From NCBI GenBank assembly GCA_045651985.1, contig JAZRTK010000026.1, positions 124,001 to 188,000 on the forward strand: DNA of 64,000 nt. The letters are read 5' to 3'. The notes under the pieces are model-generated. The model was not told the DNA's origin. It did no database searches and was given only the letters and a program-made list of their open reading frames with translations. Shown here one piece after another: positions 56,962 to 64,000 of this stretch; position 1 is the first letter of the stretch, and each line of letters opens with the position of its first letter. The stretch is from SIG710 sp045651985 (GTDB lineage: Bacteria; Bacillota; Clostridia; Oscillospirales; CAG-272). Made by a program: the position numbers and the translations under genes.

Positions 56962-56988
56962 AACTCGGCGGTAATATACCGCCGAGTT
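56962..56988. terminator. Bidirectional terminator, amidase / DUF1846
   Basis: 12-bp perfect stem AACTCGGCGGTA / TACCGCCGAGTT, loop ATA, in the 36-base gap between the two converging stop codons. Confidence 0.88.
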
Positions 56989-56993
56989 GGCTT

Positions 56994-58478
56994 TTATTTT
57001 CTGTGATATAACGAGCGATTTTCGTATTTGGGCTCGGAGCTTGTGTTAATGCCCAGCTTTTTGTAGGTCTTTTCGTCAACCGATGACAAAATAACCGAGA
57101 AGTGGGCATCGCAGGAACGCAGAAGCGGAAGCGCGTTCATAGCCGCCTTTGCTTTCTCGCTGTAAACCGAGCTTGCCGCCAAAGCTATGAGCACCTCGTC
57201 AGAATGGAGACGGGGATTCTTGTTGCCAAGGGCGCCTGTTTTAAGGGCACAGATGGGTTCAAGAGTTCGGGCGTCGATGAGGTCAATGCTGTCGTCGATG
57301 CCCGCCAGATATTTGATGGCGTTAAGAAGGAGCGCGGCGGAAGCGCCCAGAAGGCTGGAGGTCTTGCCTGTAACGATGGTACCGTCGGGAAGCTCCATGG
57401 CTCCTGCGGGCTTGCCCGTTTCCTCCGCCTTTTTCAGCGACGCGGCGATGGCGGGACACACATCGCGGGTCACGTGTGCCTGCTGCAGCAGCAGCTCGTG
57501 CTTTGCCAAGAGACTTGGGGGTGCGTTGTGGCCTGCCACGTCCTTTGCGGCGCCAAAGTAACGGCGAAGCATTTCCTTGCCTGCCGCCTCGTTGCACACG
57601 GCATCATCCGTGATGCAGAATCCGACCATATTTACGCCCATATCCGTGGGGGATTTGTAAGGACATTCGCCCAAGATTTCGGTCATCATTGCCTGAAGCA
57701 CGGGGAAGATCTCAACGTCGCGGTTGTAATTTACCGCTGTCTGACCGTAAGCCTCCAGATGAAAAGGATCGATCATATTTACGTCGTCAAGGTCGGCGGT
57801 TGCCGCCTCGTAGGCAATATTTACAGGGTGCTTCAAAGGCAGATTCCACACGGGGAAGGTCTCGAATTTTGCGTAGCCCGCCTTAACGCCTCGCTTGTTT
57901 TCGTGGTAAAGCTGTGACAGACAGGTTGCCATTTTTCCGCTGCCGGGTCCGGGGGCCGTAACGACCACCAAAGGACGTTCGGTCTCAATAAACTCGTTTT
58001 TGCCAAAGCCCTCGTCGCTGACTATCGTCTGCACATCCGAGGGGTAGCCGGGGATCGAATAGTGAAGGAAGCTCTTCATTGAAAGATCGCTCAGTCTGTG
58101 TCTGAACTTGTCGGCGCCCGACTGTCCCGCATAGCGGGTGATGACCACGCTTCCAACGTAAAATCCAAGGCTTCGGAAGATATCGATAAGGCGAAGGGTG
58201 TCGTCGTCGTAGCTGATGCCAAGGTCGCCGCGGAGCTTGTTTTTTTCTATATCGTCGGCGTTGATCGCGATGATTATCTCAACCTCGTCGCGGATCTTTG
58301 CCAGCATTTTGATCTTTGCGTCAGGTTCAAATCCCGGCAGAACTCGGGACGCGTGGTAATCGTCAAAAAGCTTGCCGCCAAACTCCAGATAGAGCTTGCC
58401 GCCAAAATCCTCAATGCGCTCCCTGATGTTTCGGGATTGTATCGTCATATATTTTTCGCAGTCAAAACCGATCTTCAT
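56994..58478 (-). CDS. DUF1846 / UPF0371 family protein
   Basis: 494 residues from ATG 58478 (GAGGTTTGCT before it; an in-frame start at 58505 is less likely). Family pattern: MKIGFDCEKYMTIQSRNIRE, KLYLEFGGKLFDDYHASRVL, VITRYAGQSGADKFRHRL, VTAPGPGSGKMATCLSQLYH (P-loop-like), KFETFPVWNLPLKHPVN and YEAATADLDDVNMIDPFHLE. The family is common in Firmicutes and some members have been crystallised, but the reaction is unknown. A role in nucleotide or sugar metabolism can only be guessed from the P-loop-like and phosphate-binding-like motifs. Single-gene unit. Confidence 0.93.
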   Translation of the reverse strand: MKIGFDCEKYMTIQSRNIRERIEDFGGKLYLEFGGKLFDDYHASRVLPGFEPDAKIKMLAKIRDEVEIIIAINADDIEKNKLRGDLGISYDDDTLRLIDIFRSLGFYVGSVVITRYAGQSGADKFRHRLSDLSMKSFLHYSIPGYPSDVQTIVSDEGFGKNEFIETERPLVVVTAPGPGSGKMATCLSQLYHENKRGVKAGYAKFETFPVWNLPLKHPVNIAYEAATADLDDVNMIDPFHLEAYGQTAVNYNRDVEIFPVLQAMMTEILGECPYKSPTDMGVNMVGFCITDDAVCNEAAGKEMLRRYFGAAKDVAGHNAPPSLLAKHELLLQQAHVTRDVCPAIAASLKKAEETGKPAGAMELPDGTIVTGKTSSLLGASAALLLNAIKYLAGIDDSIDLIDARTLEPICALKTGALGNKNPRLHSDEVLIALAASSVYSEKAKAAMNALPLLRSCDAHFSVILSSVDEKTYKKLGINTSSEPKYENRSLYHRK

Positions 58479-58560
58479 AGCAAACCTCATATGAAAAAAC
58501 TTCATTTTTTATTATATCACATTATGGGGCTTGACGCAAGGCATTTTTAAAAAAATATCA

Positions 58561-58588
58561 AAAAACGGTGGCTTTTACCACCGTTTTT
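58561..58588 (-). terminator. Terminator of the rimO-pgsA-GT/CsaB operon
   Basis: 11-bp stem AAAAACGGTGG / CCACCGTTTTT with a 6-base loop, immediately after the stop codon. On the minus strand a T-rich stretch follows. Similar in shape to the repeat-borne hairpins but without their flanking blocks. Confidence 0.85.
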
Positions 58589-60843
58589 TATTTTTGGATA
58601 AATTCCATTGCGCACTCCGCATCGCGCCGTGCGAGCTGTGAAAGCTCGCCTTGGCGAGCTCGGACCTTATTGCAAAGATCTTTTCGCACTTCCATTGTTC
58701 GTTCTGCGCGAGTGACGATGTCATCGGAAGTAAAATTGCTCATGTCGATAGGCTCGTCGTGTCCCGAATATTCAAGAAACGCGCTGATCTTGGGGTCGTA
58801 TGAGATTCCGATTGCGGGAATGCAGGCGTTTGTGGCGTAAATGAGCATGTGAAGTCTCATTCCGACGGCAAATTCCATGTGTGAAAGGAGTGCCGTAAGC
58901 TCACGGGCACTAAGACCTTGTGCTAATATTGTCTTTTTTCCGCTGAGCCGTTCAAATTCTCGGCAGACGGCTCGGCTGATCTCAAGGTCGGCAACATTCT
59001 GGACCGAGACCACCAAGGGCAAAAGTCCAAGTCGGCGGCAGATCTCGCTCATTGAGAGAGCGATCCGCCGAGTGAATTCGGATTTTGACATATCTCCGCC
59101 CGTTTTGAGGTTTTCGTATTCTCTTACGGAAAGGGCATAGTATTTGTTGTTCTTTGCGTCGATTCCCAGCTTATTCTCGATATAAGCCAGACGGCTGCCG
59201 TCAATAGGCTTTACCGTCAGAGCGGGGTCGGCGGTAACGGCTATCTCCTGTCGCGCCTCAAGTCCTATTTCGCGGAGAAATTCAAGGGAAGAAGGCTCGC
59301 GGAGACTGATAAGATCCGCCTCGCCCAGCACTTTTTTTACCTTTGCCACGCTTCGCTCGCCGTAGACCGGACCGATGCCGTTTGAATAGACCATGACGGG
59401 CAGTTTTATACGCACGGCCATTTTAATTATGGTGATATAGTAGTTTAAGGACTTTTCACTGGTGTTGTTTTGGAGGAGGGAGCCGCCGCCGCTTATAAGA
59501 AGCTTTGCGCGCCTCATCTCGCGGCAAATTGCAAAAACGTTCAGTCGGTTTATGCAGCGAACGCCGTATTTGAGCTGTGATTTTTTCGGGTCCCTTGTAA
59601 GAGCCGTTATTCTGACGTGGGGGTCAATCGCGCGAAGCTGGGCGGCTATAGACAGGAGCAGAGAATCGTCGCCCATGTTGCCAAAGCCGTAGTAGCCCGA
59701 CAGGATAACGTCGGATTCATTTCTGTACTCGTAAGGGCGAAGGCTTTCGTAGACTGCAAGACAGTCACAAGCCATGCGGTGTGCCGAATAATTTTCCTTA
59801 ATTATAGCTCTGTTGCCCTCGCCGATGCGCTCAAGCTCGGCATCCGATAAGTCCAGAAGCGCGGAAAGGTCGGAAAACAGCCTCTCGGGACTTGACTCCT
59901 CGCAGCCGCGGCAACAAAAGTTTGTGGCGACGGCAACATCAAGCCTGTCACCCTCGGGACGTCCGATGTAGCCCTCGTTTCCAGCGACGATCACGGGCTT
60001 TGATGCGCTCATGGCTTCAAGCGCGGCGCGTGAAACGCCCACGAACAGATCGCCAAGCGCCACCAAATTATTAATGTCGGTGCGACCGCCCGTCGCATGG
60101 ACGAATTTTTGACCCGCCGCCCTGTTCGCTTTTTTTGCAAGCTCACAAACGCTTTCAAGGTCGTCGCCGCCGCCGACAATAACCAGTTGCAGATCGGGGT
60201 GCTTTTTCTTCAGTGCAGGAGCAATCTCGCACAGCTGACGGGCAACCAAAGAGCGGTCTGCGTCCATGCGGCTGACGTAGACGATGGTTCTGCGCTGTTC
60301 GGGGAGACCAAGCTCCCGCGCAATATCATCTGACGGCGTGTCGGGGGAAAATTTCTCCATATCGACGCCGTTTATGGTCACCGAAATATTGTCCGAATAA
60401 ACGCCGTAGGAGTCGATGAGATACTGCTTTATGTCCTCGCTGACCGCCACCGTTTTCTCGCCCCAGAAGGCTATCTTGCGCCAAAGGGCGTTTACGTCAA
60501 AGACCCAGTGTGCGGTGGTAACAAAGCGGAATTTCAAAACGGGTTGAAGCAGACCGCACACGAACGCGGGAATTCGCGCATGGGCGTGGACTATATCATA
60601 TTTTTCTTTTTTTATCAGCTTTTTCAGGGCAAAATACGACTTTGTGACTCCGGTTGGCATCTTTGTGTGGAGCGGAATCTTCACGTGCTTTATGTTGCAA
60701 GCCTCAAGCTCGCGCACGTAAACGCCGCCGTTTGATGCCACCGTCACGTCGTGACCCATGCTGCGGAGCGCTCTTGACAGCTCAAGAACGTGTGTCTCCG
60801 CGCCTCCGATGTCAAGCGCCATCGCGCACATTAATATTTTCAT
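58588..60843 (-). CDS. Fusion of a family 4-type glycosyltransferase and a CsaB-like polysaccharide pyruvyl transferase
   Basis: 751 residues in two parts. Residues 1 to about 370 are a GT-B glycosyltransferase: LDIGGAETHVLELSRALRSM, YDIVHAHARIPAFVCGLLQP, VSRMDADRSLVARQLCEIAP and SRAALEAMSASKPVIVAGNE with the late donor-binding Glu. From about 379 on is a CsaB-type domain: VILSGYYGFGNMGDDSLLLS, ISGGGSLLQNNTSEKSLNYY, SNGIGPVYGERSVAKVKKVL and VGMRLHMLIYATNACIPAIG. CsaB adds ketal pyruvate to wall polysaccharide, creating the docking group for SLH-domain proteins; the fused transferase may build the same sugar chain. ATG 60843 is preferred to TTG 60885, which lies inside pgsA. Last gene of its operon. 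Confidence 0.9.
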   Translation of the reverse strand: MKILMCAMALDIGGAETHVLELSRALRSMGHDVTVASNGGVYVRELEACNIKHVKIPLHTKMPTGVTKSYFALKKLIKKEKYDIVHAHARIPAFVCGLLQPVLKFRFVTTAHWVFDVNALWRKIAFWGEKTVAVSEDIKQYLIDSYGVYSDNISVTINGVDMEKFSPDTPSDDIARELGLPEQRRTIVYVSRMDADRSLVARQLCEIAPALKKKHPDLQLVIVGGGDDLESVCELAKKANRAAGQKFVHATGGRTDINNLVALGDLFVGVSRAALEAMSASKPVIVAGNEGYIGRPEGDRLDVAVATNFCCRGCEESSPERLFSDLSALLDLSDAELERIGEGNRAIIKENYSAHRMACDCLAVYESLRPYEYRNESDVILSGYYGFGNMGDDSLLLSIAAQLRAIDPHVRITALTRDPKKSQLKYGVRCINRLNVFAICREMRRAKLLISGGGSLLQNNTSEKSLNYYITIIKMAVRIKLPVMVYSNGIGPVYGERSVAKVKKVLGEADLISLREPSSLEFLREIGLEARQEIAVTADPALTVKPIDGSRLAYIENKLGIDAKNNKYYALSVREYENLKTGGDMSKSEFTRRIALSMSEICRRLGLLPLVVSVQNVADLEISRAVCREFERLSGKKTILAQGLSARELTALLSHMEFAVGMRLHMLIYATNACIPAIGISYDPKISAFLEYSGHDEPIDMSNFTSDDIVTRAERTMEVRKDLCNKVRARQGELSQLARRDAECAMEFIQK

Positions 60844-60868
60844 GCGTTGATTTTCGCCCTCGCAAATA

Positions 60869-61474
60869 TTATTTTTGGGGATCAAGGAATTTCCAGTAGG
60901 ATTTGAGGTAATTTACGCCCGAAAGAACGGCGAAGAAGGTAGAGACCGCCATGGAGAGGTAGGTAAGCACGTGGTAATCGTATTTGACCAGATCCATGCC
61001 CGATACGAGGGATGCCACCTCAAATATAACAGGCTCAAGAAGCGCGCAGAGAATAAAGATTATCTGGGAGACGGTCTTGATCTTGCCCAGCATATTTGCC
61101 GCAACCACAACTCCGCTTCCGCTTGCGACCAAACGGATAGAGGTGACCGCCAGCTCGCGGAAAACGACTACTGTCGCGGCGATGGTAAGGCAGATCTGCA
61201 AAATTCCGTCGAAACGGAAAATGAGCATCATCATAGCGCCGATCACCATAAACTTATCGGCCAGAGGGTCAAGGAACTTGCCGAAATCCGTAATAAGGTT
61301 GTGGCGGCGGGCGATTTTGCCGTCAAGCATGTCGGTGAAAGAAGCCGCGCCGAAAATAAGTGCGGAGATGACGCCCCACGCAATAGTATTCAGGGGCAGG
61401 AGCATAACGACCATGATTACGGGGACCATAATAAGACGGAGCACCGTCAGCTTGTTGGGTAAATTCATCTTCAT
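60869..61474 (-). CDS. pgsA: CDP-diacylglycerol--glycerol-3-phosphate 3-phosphatidyltransferase
   Basis: 201 residues with about five membrane helices. The CDP-alcohol phosphotransferase signature D-G-x2-A-R-x8-G-x3-D-x3-D appears as DMLDGKIARRHNLITDFGKF followed by LDPLADK. NLPNKLTVLRLIMVPVIMVV opens the protein. It makes phosphatidylglycerol phosphate for membrane lipid synthesis. Order rimO-pgsA is common in Firmicutes; 21 bases separate the two genes. The ribosome binding site is GAAAGGAAG; a second ATG at 61468 is equally possible. Confidence 0.95.
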   Translation of the reverse strand: MKMNLPNKLTVLRLIMVPVIMVVMLLPLNTIAWGVISALIFGAASFTDMLDGKIARRHNLITDFGKFLDPLADKFMVIGAMMMLIFRFDGILQICLTIAATVVVFRELAVTSIRLVASGSGVVVAANMLGKIKTVSQIIFILCALLEPVIFEVASLVSGMDLVKYDYHVLTYLSMAVSTFFAVLSGVNYLKSYWKFLDPQK

Positions 61475-61495
61475 TTTATTTAACTTCCTTTCTTA

Positions 61496-62815
61496 TTACA
61501 GAGCGTGACCCAGAAGGTCGTAGTCGCCGATCTCGTCAATCTTAACCTGCACGAACGTGCCGGCTTTCAGCTTCTTTTTCGACGAGAAATATATCTTTCC
61601 GTCGATCTCGGGGGCGTCCATATAGGATCGACCATAGTAGGTCTCCGCCACCACGTCGTAGTCCTCGACCAGAACTTTCAGAGTCTTGTTCAGGAATCGT
61701 TGATTTCTTTCCTCATTTATGCGGTACTGCTGAGCCATGATGATGTCGGCTCTGTCCTGCTTTACCTGCTCGTCTATCTGATCCTCGAAATTATACGCGG
61801 GAGTGTCCTCTTCGCGGGAGTAAGCAAAGGTGCCCATGCGGTCGAATTTCACTTCGTCCACAAAGGCGCAAAGCTCCTGGAAATCCTCCTCGGTCTCCCC
61901 CGGGAAGCCCACGATAAAGGTAGTGCGGATAACGATGTCGGGAATTTCACGGCGAAGTTTTCCCAAGACCTCACGGATGGTTTTGCTGTCCCCGTGGCGG
62001 TTCATGCGATGGAGCACCTTGTCCGAAATGTGCTGGAGCGGCAGGTCTATGTATTTTACCACTCTGTCGTTGTCGCGAATCTCGGCGACAAGCTCGTCCG
62101 TTATCTTGTCGGGGTAGCAGTAGAGCAGACGGAACCACTCTATCTTCGTCTCTTTTGCAAGACGGCGCAGAAGCTCGGGGAGCTTATATTCGCCGTAAAG
62201 GTCGATGCCGTACCGCGTGGTGTCCTGTGCTACGATGGTAAGCTCCTTTACGCCCAGATCTTCAAGGTCTTTTGCTTCGCGTATAAGGTCGTCCATGGGA
62301 CGGGAGCGGAATTTTCCGCGAATGTCGGGAATTGCGCAGTAAGTGCAGCGGTTGTCGCAGCCCTCGGCAATCTTTAAGTACGCCGCGTGGTCGGGAGTGG
62401 TCAAGACCCTGTCGCCGCCAAGCTCTACGGTATTCTTATCCTCGTAGGATGAATATTTTTTGCTCTCGGCAACGGATTTGACCGCGTCAACAATGTTGTG
62501 GATACTGCCCACACCCAGCACCGCGTCCACCTCGGGAAGCTCCTCAAAGATCGAGTCGCGGTAGCGCTCGGACAGACAGCCTGTGACGATGATACCCTTC
62601 AGATTTTTGTTTTCCTTGAGCCAACCGATGTCGATAATGTTGTCGATAGACTCCTTTTTTGCGCTTTCGATAAATGCGCAGGTGTTTATGATTACGATGT
62701 CTGCCTCGGTCTCTTCGGCGGTTATTTCATATCCCGCCTGAGCCACGTGGTAGAGCATTACCTCGGTGTCCAGCTGATTTTTGGGACAGCCGAGTGATAC
62801 AAATCCTATTTTCAA
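61496..62815 (-). CDS. rimO: Ribosomal protein S12 (Asp) methylthiotransferase
   Basis: 439 residues from a TTG start (AAAGGCAG upstream). Radical SAM methylthiotransferase: the N-terminal domain holds three cluster cysteines, in VSLGCPKNQLDTEVML, IINTCAFIESAKKESID and VTGCLSERY; the radical SAM motif is GCDNRCTYCAIPDIRG around 150-165; the C-terminal TRAM domain ends in VQVKIDEIGDYDLLGHAL. The GCPKN-LDTE form and IPDIRGKFRSRP are those of RimO rather than MiaB. It modifies Asp of S12. First gene of rimO-pgsA-GT/CsaB. Confidence 0.96.
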   Translation of the reverse strand: MKIGFVSLGCPKNQLDTEVMLYHVAQAGYEITAEETEADIVIINTCAFIESAKKESIDNIIDIGWLKENKNLKGIIVTGCLSERYRDSIFEELPEVDAVLGVGSIHNIVDAVKSVAESKKYSSYEDKNTVELGGDRVLTTPDHAAYLKIAEGCDNRCTYCAIPDIRGKFRSRPMDDLIREAKDLEDLGVKELTIVAQDTTRYGIDLYGEYKLPELLRRLAKETKIEWFRLLYCYPDKITDELVAEIRDNDRVVKYIDLPLQHISDKVLHRMNRHGDSKTIREVLGKLRREIPDIVIRTTFIVGFPGETEEDFQELCAFVDEVKFDRMGTFAYSREEDTPAYNFEDQIDEQVKQDRADIIMAQQYRINEERNQRFLNKTLKVLVEDYDVVAETYYGRSYMDAPEIDGKIYFSSKKKLKAGTFVQVKIDEIGDYDLLGHAL

Positions 62816-62855
62816 TTTGATATCTGCCTTTCTGGTGAAAATATTTTTTCACTTT

Positions 62856-62884
62856 ATCATAACACATTTTAATGTCAGTGTCAA
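62856..62884 (-). promoter_or_regulatory. Promoter of the rimO operon
   Basis: Minus strand TTGACA (62879-62884), 17-base spacer, TATGAT (62856-62861). Confidence 0.82.
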
Positions 62885-62916
62885 CTCAAAAACACAAATT
62901 GAGAGCGGATTCGCAC

Positions 62917-62945
62917 TTGATAAATCTCCCCAAATAGTGTATAAT
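62917..62945 (+). promoter_or_regulatory. Promoter of the TetM-like GTPase gene
   Basis: TTGATA at 62917-62922, 17-base spacer, TATAAT at 62940-62945; about 30 bases before the GTG start. Confidence 0.82.
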
Positions 62946-62977
62946 TGACCTATTAAGAGAAAAGGGGGAGAAATGCC

Positions 62978-64000
62978 GTGGAAAACAACAGAAAAAAGGC
63001 GGCAGTTGGCATACTCGCCCACGTTGACGCGGGAAAGACCACGCTTTCCGAGGCTCTGCTTTTTTGCGCGGGAGCGTTGCGTAAGATCGGCCGCGTGGAC
63101 CGCGGCGACGCTTTCCTTGACAATAATGATATTGAGAGGGAGCGCGGGATAACCGTTTTTTCAAAGCAGGCGATGCTTTCATTTCCCGAAACGGATATTA
63201 CCCTCATCGACACTCCCGGTCACGTTGACTTTTCGGGCGAGGCGGAGAGAACCCTGGCGGTTCTTGACTACGCGGTTCTCGTGGTAAGCGGCAGCGAGGG
63301 CGTGCAGTCACATACCAAGACTATCTGGAATCTGCTTTGCCACCACGGTGTGCCCACGTTTGTCTTTGTTAACAAGATGGATATTTCGTTTTATGAGACC
63401 GCCGCTATTATGAGGAGCCTGCGCAACGCGCTGGATAGCGCATGCGTGGATTTTTCCGACACGTCGTCTTCCGAATTTTGCGAGGAGGCGGCAAGCCTTG
63501 ACGAGAATATTCTTGAGAGCTTTCTTGACAGCGGCGAGGTCAAGACGGAGGATCTGCAGAATGCAATTCTGGGCAGACGCATAATTCCCTGTTTTTTCGG
63601 ATCGGCGCTGAAAAACGAGGGTGTTGAGGAGTTTGCCGCGGGGCTTTGTAAGTATATTAAAGCGAAAAAGTACCCCGACACCTTTGGCGCGCGGGTTTAT
63701 AAGATCACGAGAGATGCGAAAAACGCAAGACTGACTCACTTGAAAATTACGGGCGGCACGTTGGCGTCAAAGATGATGATAGGCGAAGAAAAGATCGACC
63801 GGATCAGATTTTACTCGGGCGAAAAATTCACCACCGTCGAAAAAGCGGAAGCGGGGGATATCTGCACCGTCACGGGGCTTAACTTGACCTACGCGGGTCA
63901 AGGTCTTGGCTTTGAAATGGAGGGGGGACGCCCGAAAATCGAGCCGATTTTGGCTTATAGCGTCAAAATTCTTGACGGCACTGCGCCCGCAATAGCTTAC
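62978..64000 (+). CDS. TetM/EF-G-like translational GTPase (5' part, runs off the window)
   Basis: 341 codons from GTG 62978 to the window edge. AAAGGGGGAG lies 7 bases upstream; the nearby ATG at 62973 is in another frame. GTPase motifs: G1 LAHVDAGKTTLSEALL, switch I RERGITVF, G3 LIDTPGHVDFSGEAERTL, G4 FVNKMD. The layout, with AVLVVSGSEGVQSHTKTIWN and the start of domain II (LTHLKITGGTLASKMMIGEE), matches the translation-factor GTPases related to TetM, which bind the ribosomal A site and in resistant strains remove tetracycline. The residue pattern is diverged, so this may be a housekeeping paralogue, not a resistance gene; the C-terminal loop that decides this is outside the window. Confidence 0.88.
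   Translation, partial: MENNRKKAAVGILAHVDAGKTTLSEALLFCAGALRKIGRVDRGDAFLDNNDIERERGITVFSKQAMLSFPETDITLIDTPGHVDFSGEAERTLAVLDYAVLVVSGSEGVQSHTKTIWNLLCHHGVPTFVFVNKMDISFYETAAIMRSLRNALDSACVDFSDTSSSEFCEEAASLDENILESFLDSGEVKTEDLQNAILGRRIIPCFFGSALKNEGVEEFAAGLCKYIKAKKYPDTFGARVYKITRDAKNARLTHLKITGGTLASKMMIGEEKIDRIRFYSGEKFTTVEKAEAGDICTVTGLNLTYAGQGLGFEMEGGRPKIEPILAYSVKILDGTAPAIAY

Overview
The window looks like one contiguous piece of the chromosome of an anaerobic, Gram-positive-type Firmicute of the class Clostridia, probably an uncultured gut-type lineage. The evidence is AGGAGG-type ribosome binding sites, frequent TTG/GTG starts, many near-consensus TTGACA-17-TATAAT promoters, a large Bacillus/Clostridium-type SRP RNA upstream of dnaX, pyruvate:ferredoxin oxidoreductase, a sodium-pump decarboxylase beta subunit, class B sortase, LCP, MecA-like and Noc/ParB-like proteins, and solitary ECF S components. 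I saw no rRNA, tRNA, CRISPR array, phage, transposase or plasmid functions. Most genes are core or near-core.

Layout. 1-4.6 kb: end of a nucleoside-kinase-like gene, alanine racemase, flavin reductase and a divergent GyrB/ParE paralogue without an A subunit. 4.6-8.8 kb: a MarR regulator with a consensus promoter and a palindromic operator, driving a heterodimeric ABC exporter. 8.9-10.2 kb: cobalamin riboswitch, transcobalamin-like lipoprotein and ECF S component. 10.3-12.9 kb: uracil-DNA glycosylase, AEC-family carrier and a Cys-rich conserved protein. 13.0-18.0 kb: complete maltose-type ABC importer. 18.0-23.3 kb: pfkA, AraC-bioY, a MecA-like adaptor, a divergent SLOG / ribbon-helix-helix pair and DUF1015. 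23.4-28.8 kb: an ABC exporter, cyclophilin, Mini-III RNase, an ECF S component and a YifB/ComM ATPase.

28.9-31.6 kb: LCP protein, class B sortase and an abundant-looking surface protein ending in SPETN. 31.7-39.9 kb (minus strand): trpS-wecA-like-hypothetical and mutS-like-lrp-aminotransferase-SDR-mrp operons. 40.0-42.3 kb: a uronate isomerase relative that has lost its metal-site motifs, overlapping a PflX-like radical SAM gene, then DUF378. 42.4-45.4 kb: ffs-dnaX-ybaB-recR, convergent with a ParB/Noc-like gene. 46.7-50.3 kb: pyruvate:ferredoxin oxidoreductase. 50.4-56.3 kb: YitT, GDPD, GNAT, a 40-residue membrane peptide plus OadB-like subunit, pyruvate kinase and MntP. 56.4-64 kb: amidase-domain protein, DUF1846, the rimO-pgsA-glycosyltransferase/CsaB fusion operon, and the start of a TetM-like GTPase.

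The strongest unexplained signal is a dispersed non-coding repeat of about 120-150 bp, with three long copies and four shorter ones. It sits directly behind genes, and its core is an ACGACGG/CCGTCGT-type terminator hairpin. Other leads are the SPETN/sortase B pair, the uronate-isomerase pseudoenzyme coupled to a radical SAM gene, the riboswitch-controlled cobalamin lipoprotein/ECF pair, the orphan GyrB-like protein, the glycosyltransferase-CsaB fusion, and a SLOG/RHH divergent unit with repeated TACTTA boxes. Family assignments are from recognition of motifs by eye; no database search was run.
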